NCBI RefSeq assembly: GCF_031755915.1
Contig: NC_083389.1
Coordinates: forward strand, 21,699,001 to 21,763,000
Length of the DNA: 64,000 bases
Direction: 5' to 3'
DNA from: Ziziphus jujuba
Lineage: Eukaryota > Streptophyta > Magnoliopsida > Rosales > Rhamnaceae
The position numbers and the translations under genes were made by a program. The notes under the pieces are model-generated. The model was given only the letters and a program-made list of their open reading frames with translations, searched no databases and was not told the origin of the DNA. Shown in pieces: positions 46,326 to 58,302 of the stretch (position 1 is the stretch's first letter; each line of letters starts with the position of its first letter).

Positions 46326-46720
46326 TTGGTCCTTTGTTTTTTACTCTTCTGATTAATATATTCATTTATGTTTTCTTAGAAAAAAAAGAAAAAGAAAGAG
46401 AAAAGGATTTTTTTTTTTTTGATGAATAAAAAAATGAACCTCCTCCTGGTGATTGTCTTTGGTCCAGGGGAGAGGAAACTGTGGACTATTAGTAGGTGGG
46501 GCTAAATAACCCAAATAGGAATCCCAATTGGTCCTTTGTTTTTTACTCTTTTGATTAATATATTCATTTATGTTTTCTTAGAAAACAAAGAAAAAGAAAG
46601 AGAAAAAAACTTTTTTTCTTTTTTTTTAATGAATGAAAAAATGAGTCTTCCGGTGATTGTCTTTGGTCCAGGCGGACCATTAGTAGATGGGGCTAAATAA
46701 CTCGAATAGGAATCTTCACA
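46326..46720. repeat. Imperfect tandem duplication, about 203-bp period
   Basis: 'ttggtcctttgttttttact' occurs at 46326 and 46529. Both units continue through an A-rich tract to 'ggtgattgtctttggtcca' and 'tagtaggtggggctaaataa'-type sequence. The minus frame at 46568-46801 lies partly in the repeat and has no recognised domain. Confidence 0.75.
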
Positions 46721-46801
46721 CCATCCAGTCCACCACCGCACGATTGTCCCTACCGCTATCTTCCATAGTACGCAGCAAGTGGAATCCACACCAAAATTCA
46801 A

Positions 46802-47900
46802 ATGGGGCTTGAGAAGTCACATATGATTTCTATTGGGGAAGCAATAACTTCCAAATGAAAAAATATATATATATATAATTATTTTTACGAAAAATACAAA
46901 TATTGTGTTTAAAAATTTTGCAAATAATTATGTCATTCATTTACAAAATTTTCTTTTATTTATTTTTACTGACATTTTCTTCCTACTTTAATAGCTATTA
47001 TATCTATTATAAAGGAATAAATTATGTGACCAACACATGACTAAAGACAAATAAAGAATTATTTTGTTGGATCAATGCTGCATTTGAAAGTTAATAGGGA
47101 AGTGTAGATCTAGGGAAATATGTACTGAATGTCGTTCATTGTTTAATTAAGCATGAAGTTCATTTAGCACTAGCATTCTCTTCATTATTAACTACTATAA
47201 AATTATTTATCAGAAAAGAAAAAAGAAAAACAGCATAAAATTAAATATGTCCTGGACACCAGAATACAAAGTTAGACCCTTGGAAAGGCTATAATACATA
47301 TTAACCAAATAATTGTTTTACTTCGGTCTCTGTAAATTATTCCACAAGTTCAGGAAAAGACCATGAGAATAAAACTGTCTGGGAAAATATATTCCAGGAA
47401 AATAAAATTATGTTACTACTTACCATGAAATAACCAATTAAGAAGGTATAGGGAGAAAGGTGTGTGGTGTAAGGTAGCTCTTCAGCAGTTGCGGTCTAAA
47501 GCATATGCTTTCCAATTCCCATGGAATTTTTAATTAACCAACTACTTACTTTATATCATTGAAACCACTTTTGATTCAAATTTTCAAAAATTACAGAACT
47601 ATATAGCAGGACTATCCCACAGAAGCTTGACTTATTTTGTAATCAACAAGACTAATTCATCATGTTTCTTATTAAAGGAAAAAAAAAATGTAGTCACAAA
47701 GTATTCTTTTCATAGAAATAAAATAAAATAAAAAACTACTTCATTATCTTGCTAATGAATCATCTATTAAAAAAAAAAAACAAAAAACAAAAAACACAAA
47801 AAAAAAAAAAAACAAAAACAAAAACAAAAACAAAAACAAAAATATAAAACAAAATAAAAACAAAACTTAGTAATGCAAGAGGAACTCAAATTTTTTTATC
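46802..47900. other. AT-rich intergenic sequence
   Basis: No gene. Includes A-rich (caaaaa)n sequence at about 47780-47840. Confidence 0.45.
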
Positions 47901-47904
47901 ATCA

Positions 47905-48120
47905 TTGCCTTCTCTACAATCTCTCTCCAAAACCCCCACGAAATCTTCGATGAAGAAGAAGCAAATACCAACTTTGCTTTGAAGATTTCCTGGAAGATCT
48001 GGAGAGGCATGGCAGTGAAGATCATCTTTATTAATCCGTAATTTTTTCTGGCTATTGGCTAGTGTTATCCCATTAGGAAAAGAATTCTTAAAGGATTCAA
48101 TTACATGTTCCACTTAGCAA
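47905..48120 (-). repeat. Six-copy module (copy 6) with adjoining local module
   Basis: 'atcttcgatgaagaagaagc', 'gatttcctggaagatc' and 'gaggcatggcagtgaag' match the other five copies. The minus strand reads FASSSSKISWG and IFTAMP-like residues in one frame. It is followed by 'cattaggaaaagaattctta', as in copies A and B. Confidence 0.5.
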
Positions 48121-51100
48121 ATAAACAATTATTATCACAAGTTTATATATATATATATATATATATAATTATCACAAGTATTAGTGTTATTATAAATTAG
48201 ATATTCCTCCCGGTTCCACGTTATAAATTCGTGAACTGAATATATGATGGTATCATTAAATAATTAATTATTTATTTTTTGAAAGGAACTCAATTGTTTA
48301 TATATATCAAATTTTGAACTTTCAATTCTTGGATCACTCCAATTGAAACAATTCAATTGAAAATGACTACTGATGATTAAAATTTTAGTTTTAAAAATTG
48401 ATGATGAAATTTAGTATCACTCAACTGGGATTCTTTCATTCTTTGCTTCCTTAATAAAGACTTTCTAAAGGATATAAACTTTAATTACGTGTGTTCCACT
48501 TCGGCACTTTCCACTCAAATAAACATTATTATTAATATTAATTAATAAAAAATTTTCATTTTTATTTTTTTTTTATCATAATTAATAAACTTTTTTTCTG
48601 GAACCGAAGATTTTGTGTGAGATTGTGAATGCATGAAATGCGCTCTTCAACTGATAACATATGGAAAAAGAAAAGCATGGGTCCATTAAGCAGCGGCCAC
48701 ATGGATTTGAGTGGATCCCACGCTAAGTGGATATTTGCTTCGTCGACTTTCCTTTTGTTCCAATTGGGTAACTACTTTCTTTCATTGATTAAAAGATAAT
48801 AATAATAAATAAATAAAATACGTAGATTCCGTTTAGTCAATTACTTTTAAAATAGTTTTATGTTTTAAAAAATAAAAATTTACTTTCAAACAAAAATAAA
48901 TTATTTGACTAGTAATTTTTAAAAATATTTTCAAAGAGCAAATTAAAAAATTAGAAAATAACAAAATAATATTTTCATCTATTTTGAAAATAATAAAATA
49001 CATATTATTTTAATTTTTTTTATTTTTTTTTAGTCTATATTTTTTTATTTTATAAAGAGAAAGTTGCAAAGAAAAAAAGTTACTCTAATTTTTTGGAATA
49101 TTTTAGAAAGAGAAAGCTGTAAAAAAAAAAAAAAAGATAGAATACTATATTTTGATGAATATATCCTATTAAGTTTTCTCATTATCTTATTTTACCTTCT
49201 TCCTTTCTTTTTTTAAATTTTTTTCATATAGAACAAATAGATATTCTTCTTTTTCTTCTTTTTTCTATCCTTTGTGAGTTATATGAATTATTTTTTATTA
49301 ATTTTTAATTTTTCTTTCCTTGGTTATATTTCTATTAGTTTTTTATTTTATTTATTTTATCTTACTTCTTTTGTCGGTTGTTTTTGCAAAGATTTCTTAT
49401 ATCAATTATTTATTTTACAAATTTGTTCTTTTTTCTTATTTTCCATTTTTTCCTTATCAAATACTCTCTCTCTCTCTCTTCTATTTTGGTCTTTTTCCTA
49501 ATTTTTGATTATTCCTTTATCAAATATATATATTTATATATTTTTTCTTATCTATAGTTTTCTATTATTTTTTTTTCCATTTTCTATTTGTTTTTTTTTT
49601 AATTTTCCAATTTTTATTTTTTCTTTTTCATTGTTTTCTGTTTTTCTATAAGATATTCTTTTTTTTTCCCTTATCAACATTTTTTTAATTTTTGCTTTTA
49701 TCTCCCACTGTATTTATTTTATTTATTTATTTATTATTATTATTACTACTTTTCTTTTTACCTTTCCTTTGTAACAGTGTCAAAAAGGCCTAAGCATGTG
49801 GCATGACTATGTTAGTAATATACAAAAGTTACTAATTTTATTATTATGCTAATATGATATTTTATGGATGTTTATAGTTGGAAATATTATGTTAGACTTA
49901 TAGGATTTAATTTTTAATTTATACAAAATCCCAAGTTCTAATAGTTATTTTATTTATGTATACGCATAAATCTATTTGCTTGAAACTCACATAAAAAATT
50001 AATAACATATATTGTATAATATCAATTAGGTTTAAAAATTAATTAATGAAAAAATAATTGACTGATACTGTGGAGTAGCTATTGGTCATACAAGGAGTGG
50101 AAAGATGTAGCTCTAAAAGGCCAAGTATAAATCAATGAAAAATTAAATACATATAATTAAAAAATGATGTATGTATATATATATATTATAATGTGAATGA
50201 ATTAATAATAATGAACCAAAATTTTGAAAACAAAAAGTGAAAGCTGAAAAAAAAAAAAAAAGGGTTCCATGTACGAATATGTAACATGCAGAAAACTATT
50301 AATTTTGAAAAAGTCCAAATAAAAAAAAGTAAAAAAAAAAAAAAGAAAATTGTTTAAAAATTTTTTGATACTATTTTAAAATAACTTTTGGAAACTATTT
50401 AGCCAAACATATTTTTTGTTTTTTGTTTTTGAAACGGTTTTTAAACACTACTTGCCAACCACCTTTTGCTCTCGTAAAACAAAAAAAAATATTACTTTAT
50501 TTTTATTGTTCTGGGAACCTGAAGAATTTTTTGTATATATATTTTTTGTTAGTAAGGTGAAAAGCCTTTTCATTTATTTTTTATTTTTTATTTTTAACAA
50601 ATATCCAAAAGCTTTTATTTATTTGTTTGTTTATTTATTTATTATACCTAAATCTGCTAACAGATTTTTATTTGGTTTTTTAAAGAATTTATCCGTCTCT
50701 TTTTGGAGTCACAATTTAAACTAGCTTGCTATTTTTTCAAAATTTATGTGGTTGCAAAGTTAAACAAAGATCCAAAAGAAAAAAAAGATGTAAAAAATGT
50801 AAATGTTACTTTCAGAAAAATATGATTTTATATTAGTTATATTGTATCTGAGCCTTTTAAATTTGCACTAATTACATACAATTTTCTTATTTATATTTTA
50901 AAAATTACAACTAATACTTTACAAAGGTGTTATAATATGTCTCGCCGAAAATGTTTAAATTTTGCTAGTTTGATCGGATTTACCAAGTTGATTGTGAGTT
51001 CAAAAGTGGACTGTATTTGTTGTTAAGTTTTGGATTTGACCTTGATACTATTGCTAGAGTTTCTTAATACAAGTTCATCAACTAGTGGTACACCTAATTT

Positions 51101-51779
51101 CGAGTTATAGTTAGAAAGTTATGGTCAAAACAACATTAAAGTTATTTCGATTTTTTACTAAACAGGTTTCACTTATTTGAAATTCAATGTATTTTATTTT
51201 TCAAATTTATCATTTCTATTATTATTTATGTTAAAATCAAAATATTACCTATATATATATATGTATACATACAAAAATAATACAATAAAGGATTTATAAA
51301 AAGACATTGTGACGGACAATACCCATAACTGTTAAAGCCACATGATTTTTGTGATCCGATGGTTGTCCTTCACAGTCATTCTCTAGATGTTCTTTATCAT
51401 ATTAAAACCATGTATATATATATATATATATATTATTTTTTATTATTTTATTTATTTATAGTTGTTCCTAACAATCACTCTCTATATATATTTTACCATA
51501 TAAAAAACGTGTATATATATATTCCTTTTTATTATTAATTTATTTATTTAATATATTAAAATATATATGTTTTAAACCCACAATAACCCCAACACCTTTA
51601 TCTATTTTCCCTGACTGCCTGCACTGTATCGAACCCATGCAAATGAAAGCTTTTGCTAGAAGTCATCCCAACTTGGGTGATGTTGAGGCACCCCACCACC
51701 TTAGATCACTTGCCCAGAAACCTAGCTACCTCCCCACGTCATACTTTCATCATGAAATGCTAATATTTTGCCATAAGTC

Positions 51780-51780
<1 letters not shown>
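48121..51780. other. AT/T-rich intergenic sequence
   Basis: Includes a copy of the five-copy motif at 48680-48722. 49000-50700 is dominated by T-rich tracts, which open hydrophobic frames (49274-49508, 50416-50724) of no apparent meaning. Nothing else was recognised. Confidence 0.45.
48680..48722. repeat. Five-copy conserved noncoding motif (copy 4)
   Basis: 'gtccattaagcagcggccac' then 'atggatttgagtggatccca'. See 4681-4722. Confidence 0.5.

Positions 51781-51813
<33 letters not shown>
51781..51813. repeat. 33-base poly(C) tract
   Basis: An unbroken run of 33 C followed by 'aacaaaag' and poly(A). Its partner in kind is the 31-base poly(G) at 8530-8560. Homopolymer G/C runs this long are rare in such AT-rich DNA. 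Confidence 0.95.
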
Positions 51814-51815
<2 letters not shown>

Positions 51816-54007
51816 CAAAAGAAAAAAAAAAAAAAGGCGATCAAGCTTTTCATCGATTGCCATATTCTAACTACTTTCAGATCGTGGGAATACCGCTTTC
51901 CAACTAATTTAGACCCCTTAAGTCTTTGTCTAATCTCGGTTTAGCTCAACTTTAAGCTCATTTGTGACATACGAAGAACCAAAGAGAGAACACAGCTTTT
52001 CCGATGAACAATGAAGGTTGATTGGCCAAAACAAAGTTACTATATTGATTCTCTCTTCATAAGCTTCACTTTGACATATAATTTGTTTATTTTTATTTAG
52101 TATTTATGATTTCCCTAATTTTGAGCTAGGTTTTATAATTTCTATTGAAATTGGACTGTAATTGGATGTTGTCAATATCAATTCTTGATCATTTAGGTTT
52201 CTAGTGATCCATAAGTAAAACACAAAACTTTAAAAAATTAGAAAAATAAAACTTTCTTTAATTATGTGTATTCATTTAATTATTTATTTGTTTTATTTAT
52301 TAAGGAAAATAGATACAAATTATTTATTCTATTTTACTACTTAAGTTAGAGTTTTAGGTTAGGGAATATTATATCCGGTCCCTTAATCTTTGCAATGAGT
52401 ACAATTTAATCTCTCATATGTTGAAAATTACAACTAGTACCCTCAAAGTGGTGTAGATAATATTATTTCAAGGGGTTGAATGAAATAATTGAAGAGGAAT
52501 ATAACAACTTTTATGAATCTAAGGGGAGATTGATGATATTTTTTAAACTAAAATGACTAATTTGTATTTAAGTTAAATCTTAGGGCATATATATGAAATT
52601 AATCCTTTTACTAACTTTTAATATGTTTTGCTTTTTCTTAACAAAAAAAAAATATATATTTACTAAAAGTTGAAGTTTTGGGGCATTTTGGAATTATTTC
52701 TTGAGAGTTAAGTACGAGGTATGAAGATAAAACCTTTGAAACTGATCTTAATTGTGCACACTTCAATCCTTGAACTGAGCATGCCACTTTTTGGTATCCA
52801 AAAGGGAAGAGACAATAGCTATGGCATGGATGCTTCCTACCTCGAAGTGCACACGCCAATCTCATTAAGGAAGTAGATGGAAGTGGTGTACCAACTTGTT
52901 TCCCAAGGTGCCCACCCTGAACTTGGTCAAGGAAGAAAAAGAAGTCACCTGCCCACTTGTTTCATGAGGTGCCCATTCCAATTCCATTCCATTCTTACAT
53001 AGGAACTCTTTCTTAGAGCTCGGTCTTAGTTAAATTTGGATTTTTAAAGCTCAAAGGTTGTTTATTAGTAAGGCACGTGACTTGCATACGCATATTTTTA
53101 GTAATAGCCTTACAATAGAGATCAAATGGTGGAGATTAAACTATCTAGGATTAGGATTATAGATGTTCTTGAGAACTTGCTACATGTATTTCCTAAAGAG
53201 ACAAAATAAAGAGAATGTGGCTTTTTGGAAGGACGCTATGTGTTTTTCAATCGATTTTAACATTCAAAACCAAGTCTCTAAGTTGCCATAGTTCTTGAGC
53301 TATTTTTGCACTGGTAATGCAACAAATATTGTTGACAATAATGAACTATGGAGCCGGAGTTCTCCAGAGACACCGTTGATCGGTTTCTTGAATTTGGATT
53401 CCAAGTAGTCGACCTGTCGAAATTGTGGTGGTAGTAGAATCTTATCTTTGTGCCTTGCACACTTCTGAAATTTTCTTTCACTTTTTCTTTACATTCAAGA
53501 ATTTGATAAAGTAAGAAAGAGAAATTTCTAGAAGTGTGAGCTTGAATGATATTTATGAAAATTCCCCCTTCCCATTTGTTTTTTCTTTTTTCTTTTTAAA
53601 AAAAGAGCAAAAGTATCAGCGGATATATTCAGCAGCTGCCACTTGGATTTGAGTAGGTCCCACACTGCTAAATATTTGTTTGGCTTCTTAATAGTTTGTC
53701 CATCTCTACGTAGATAAAGAAAATTGGAAAAAGCAGATTTCAAATATTACTTTCCGTAAAATATATATATATATATATATTTATTTGAGATATTTTTGAG
53801 ATATTGACACCTAAGCATTTTAAATTTTATTGAAATTGATCTATTGTATTTAAATTTATTTTTTTTCTGGTCTTTTGTATCCTAATTTTTTTTTTCTCGT
53901 ACTGTTATTTTTTTGTTAAAAATGCATAATGAAATGATAATGTATTATACATGTGCTTATCAAATAACGTTAAATCATATAATTTTACTGATCTTAATTT
54001 AGAAATT
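51814..54007. other. Intergenic sequence, no gene recognised
   Basis: 52830-53000 contains a short internal repeat around 'cccacttgtttcatgaggtg' and 'caacttgtttcccaaggtg'. A copy of the five-copy motif lies at 53621-53667. The remainder is AT-rich without recognisable features. Confidence 0.4.
53621..53667. repeat. Five-copy conserved noncoding motif (copy 5)
   Basis: 'ggatatattcagcagctgcc' then 'acttggatttgagtaggtcc'. This is the most diverged copy. Confidence 0.45.
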
Positions 54008-54577
54008 AGGGTTCTAGTGATACATAAACCTGAAATCTCAACCAAAGATCCAACACTTTTATACACAAACACTTTATAATCCTCTCGGTCTTTGAAAATC
54101 CAAAAATGATAGCGTGCGGTTTATCGAAAAAAGGACGAACATAGGCATTCTGATTCAGGGATAAAAAAATCCTAACAATAAAAGCTTCAATGGAGGTTTC
54201 GGAGAGAGAATGAGCAGTGAGGAGGATAATACTAGTGATTGAGAAAGTGGGTATTTTAGAGATAAGGAGATTGATGATTAGGATTCGGGTGGTAATGAAG
54301 AAGGCAAAACCAAAGGTGTAGAGGGAAAATCAGTGGTGGGTTGGAAAGTTGGTGGTGATTTCTTTGATGTGGTGGTGGTAATGGAGGATTTGAGATTTGA
54401 AGGAAGAGGTAGAGGGAGGAGAGAGAAGGAGGAGGTACCTTGGGAAGGAGAATGGAGTAGGAGAAGAGAGGAGATGAGCTTGGAGAGGGATACACCATAA
54501 GAGAGAATCACTAGGCCGCTTCCATTTGGAGGCTCTTTGAGAAGCTCTAAGATTATGTGCTCATGGATTTTAACCAT
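54008..54577 (-). pseudogene. Fragment of the XPF/RAD1 DNA-repair endonuclease gene (UVH1-like N-terminus)
   Basis: From an ATG at 54577, the minus strand reads an N-terminus with GLVILSYGVSLSKLISSLL and LLHSPSQGT, the start of plant UVH1, the XPF-ERCC1 subunit that cuts 5' of lesions in nucleotide-excision repair. After a frame change between about 54435 and 54300, the homology continues in another frame: SLYTFGFAFFITTRILI, then LTAHSLSETSIEAFI, NQNAYVRPFFDKPHAI, FSKTERI and LRFQVYVS. That is about 190 codons of the helicase-like N-terminal part in the right order. The homology then stops, with AT-rich sequence beyond. The nuclease and HhH domains are absent. The homologous stretch contains no obvious intron, so it may be a single duplicated first exon. 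Identification is from memory of the family, with no alignment run. Confidence 0.75.
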
Positions 54578-54946
54578 TTAGGTTTTTTTTCTTTTTTCTT
54601 TTTTCCTTTTTCTGATCAGAATTGATTATCGATAGGTGATAATGGCGATAGAGAGGTGGGATTTGAGAGTTGGAGAGGTGTTTTTTCATCAGATCTGTGA
54701 GGCCTGTGAATTTACCTGATTTAACCTTATTTAATAAGTATGTGCATTACACATGATAATTCTATTATATATTTTTAACAGAAAAACCAACGATGCCAAT
54801 AAAAAGAAAGTTTAGGATGTAGAATAACAGGAAAAAAGTTTATGATGCAACATATCAACCTCGATAAAGTTTAGGGTATTTAACTGCCAATATCTTTATT
54901 TTTTTGTCATTATTTTAACCATGCACAAAAAATTACTAGTCTATTT

Positions 54947-54984
<38 letters not shown>

Positions 54985-55603
54985 ACTCAATTGAAAAATG
55001 AAATCTTAAGTGACATTTTGACTTTAAGAGATTGTTACTGTTTAATATAAATTAATCCTTGCCCTTATTTTGCATATTAACCAACTGTTTATTTCACATA
55101 AATATGTATAGAAACCATTTTTAAATTTGAATTTTTCATAAATTACAGAATTAGGAATAAAAACAACAAAACGTTGATCATCTTTATCATTTAAATATGT
55201 GGAATCTACAAGGTTACAATCCTGTTCTGCATGGCATTTGTGCCTAAATAAAAATCACTAAACAAGAACAATCTTGCAATTTTATGAGCTTCTCTCTAAT
55301 AAAACTATCTAAGGAGAAAAATAAAATAGACAAAATGCAAAAAACAAAATCATTAATCGTCTATCTCTCTAATTTATTATCTGGATTCTTTGTGTGTTTG
55401 GGATATTGATGAACTTGCATAATTTTCAAGCCTCTGAATATCATCAAGCGCATTGGAATAGTAGAGTTCAAAAATATATTCCTTGTTGGATCCTCTGCGT
55501 AAGCAACAAAGTAAGTCGAAACACATGCATGCCACCATGCCATAGCAATCTAACTCTACAAAATATCCCCCAAAAAAAAAAAATCAATTAATCTTAAACC
55601 CAT
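54578..55603. other. Intergenic sequence, no gene recognised
   Basis: (TA)n at about 54951-54980. AT-rich, with no supported frame. Confidence 0.45.
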
Positions 55604-56137
55604 TTAATATTTTCTTGGAAAGTTATTTACCAAGAAATACCCAATCAAAAAGGGATAGAGAGAAATCTGAATGACACAGTCCTTGTGAATTGAAAAAGTC
55701 CAAACTTCGAGGGCAATAACGAAATTGATCCTCCAACAACCCCACGAAGGAAACAAAATGATGCATTCAGATCTGACCCGATTACTATTTCCAACCCATC
55801 CGTCTTCAATGATTCTAGAGTGTCCATAGAAGCCTGAACGATTCCTTTCCTGTGCTCTAATCCCACATGAATGGGACCCCATTGGTTCCCATACCTTAAA
55901 AGATTCGAAGCGGGAATTAACACACACCTGGTTATTTTCTCCCCCGAGCAGTTTCATTGTTTCAGCGATATTGTATCGATTCTGGTCCTGGGTATTGTAG
56001 CTCCTCTGATTATTACGACTAAGAAATAGTTGTAAAGAAAATCGGCGAGGATTGCAAGAAAAATTATACAATTTTCATTCTAAGGAGTATAACCCGTGGA
56101 ATTTGATAGAACATAGAGGTGTATGCAAATCTGGGAA
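55604..56137 (-). pseudogene. Unrecognised gene-like sequence, downstream half, cut by the LTR element
   Basis: Higher GC than its surroundings, with long minus-strand frames (55604-56071 and 55645-55923). I do not recognise a family; visible stretches include ETMKLLGGENNQ and LEHRKGIVQASMDTLESL. It abuts the left target-site copy of the LTR element, whose right flank (62247 onward) is also gene-like on the same strand. The two were adjacent before insertion. Whether it is protein-coding, and where exons lie, cannot be decided from sequence alone. Confidence 0.35.
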
Positions 56138-56142
56138 TGACC

Positions 56143-56856
56143 TGTTAGAAATAAAGTAAGTAGTAAAACTGAATCGCAACTACAAATACTAAACAACAAA
56201 CAACAACAATAAAATAATAAACAATTATTCATGGTTAAGGATTGTCTGTTTAATTAGATCGAGGACGTACATGTTGTCCTTAGACTCCCTTCTATACTAG
56301 GTTGTCTAACATTCCTCTTTTAAGATACAACAATCCTTAGAAATCTTATAGACAGATAAGAATTCTCATAAACATTTTAGAACACCTGTAATGCTCACTA
56401 TAAATATGTATATATATATATATATATAAAATATATATTTGATAATAGTAAAATATTATTAGTAATATTGTAACTTGATAATAAGGAAATAGGGAGGATT
56501 TGAGAAAAGAGCATTTTGAGAGAAGAAGAGAGAGTAGTTGATTTTCCAATATTATGTGTAACCTAATAACAAGAAAAAATAAATGTTAGAAGCCAACTTT
56601 TTTAACATTAATAAATATATAAATTAACATATATATTGTTAGTAAATAAAATAGGAAACTAGCTTCCATAAAACAACCAAATGTATACGTAAGATAGTAC
56701 TATTGTATAAGAACTAATGGACTAACTAAGTCTCAATTCAACTAAACAACTTAATTATAATGTTGCAAACAATTTAGACTTAATCTTCCACTAAAATCCT
56801 TCTTCATATAATACATGACTAAATAATATTTATAATTTTCTAAATCAATTATAACA
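56143..56856 (-). repeat. LTR (3' in element orientation)
   Basis: 714 bp from TGTTAGAAATAAAG to ATTATAACA. The start is shared with 57633 ('gtagtaaaactgaatc', 'caaacaacaacaataaaa'). Confidence 0.8.
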
Positions 56857-56999
56857 ATTCCCAGTACGGTTTAAAAATTAGTGAAAATGTAATTTTATAA
56901 AATAAATATACTTTGAGCATTTTCGTAGAATCTCACAGTGTTTGTCTTCTTTCTTAAGACAAACAAGCAATTCATCAAAAGAAAAATTATCAAGTTTTT

Positions 57000-57600
57000 G
57001 TTTCAGATTTCTTTGAAAGTCAGACTAAGAAGAGGCAATTCTTTAATCAAGGATGCAACAAGTAAAGTATTATCCAAAACTATACCTTTCATTTTCATAA
57101 CAAAAACATAATATTTTCAAAATCATGAATTTGATCAGAAATGATTTTACCATCAACCATATGAAAGTCAAGTCGTTTTTCAATAGAATATCTTTTAAAT
57201 CAAAGTTACTCAGCCCCATATTTTTATTCCAAAGCATCTCACAATTCAAAAGCAGATTTAGTAAAACAACAAATACAATAAAGATCTTCAGACAAAGCAC
57301 TCAAAATTCTACCACGCAATAACATTTTTCCATCAAAATCATCAGTAGTAGAAATAATTTGAGAATTCTTATTAGAATCCTTACCAAAATCTAAAGATAC
57401 AAGAGATTTAGAGGAATCAATAGTTTTAGAAACATTTTCTTTTGTCTTTGAAGATTTAAATATAGCATAATAGAAACTCAAAGTAATGAGCCAAAATATC
57501 ATTTGTTGTTGTCCACATTTGAAATTTTGACCAGAATATTTTGAGGGTTTGTAAGAAACAAAATCAACATATACCATAGTAAAATAAGATGCAATGGAAA
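57000..57600 (-). pseudogene. Copia-type gag (UBN2-like) fragment
   Basis: The minus strand carries KYSGQNFKCGQQQMIFWL, ILSALSEDLYCICCFTKSAF, ELWDAL-like and DLTFIWLMVKSF residues in two frames. This is the order of the plant copia gag domain (FxGxNFKRWQxxM, LxDxLxD, ELWxALExKY, FKMVD). At least one frameshift. No protease, integrase or RT follows. Confidence 0.7.
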
Positions 57601-57632
57601 CTGAAATCCTAATAGAATATGTTATGTAAGAA

Positions 57633-58302
57633 TGTTGAAAATAAAATATGTAGTAAAACTGAATCACAATTACAAATATCAAACAACAAACAACAACAAT
57701 AAAAAAATAAACAATTATTTAGAGTTTAGAATGTTATATTTTGTTGGATCGAGGCACACAAATGCATTGTTTTTGGAGAAGATAAACCTTCTTTTGCACT
57801 GGATTGTCTAATGTTCTTTTCTCAAAATATAACGATCTGTCAGGAATCTCATATACAACTAAGAATTCTCACGAGCTCCTTAAAACACTTGTAATACTCA
57901 TATATATATATATATATATATACCAAAAATATATTTGATAGAAGTAAAATATTTTTAGTAATCTTATAACTTGATAATAAGGAGATATGGATGATTTGAG
58001 AGAAGAAGAGAGAGTAATTAATTTTTCAATTTTATGTGTTTCAAAAAGGGAAAGAAAGCTCCTTTTATAAAGCTTAGAGTAAGAACCTATTATTCAATGA
58101 CTGATTTATGAAAATAAAAAAATAATTTTGTGTAACTTAATAATTAAAAAAACAAATGTTAGAAACAAAATTTTTTAAAGTTAATAAATATATAAACTAA
58201 CATTTAGAAATTAACTTTCACAAAACAACCAAATATATAATATTATTTTATAGAAATTGATATACTAGTTAAGTCTCAATTTAACTAAACAATTTAGATT
58301 TA
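57633..58302 (-). repeat. LTR (5' in element orientation), first part, interrupted
   Basis: Colinear with 56143-56780 up to 'caatttaga(t)tta', where the Harbinger element enters; the last 74 bases of this LTR are at 62168-62241. Confidence 0.75.

Noticed and set aside
49274..50724. Hydrophobic frames resembling membrane proteins
   Set aside because: Encoded by T-rich simple sequence; no conserved motif.
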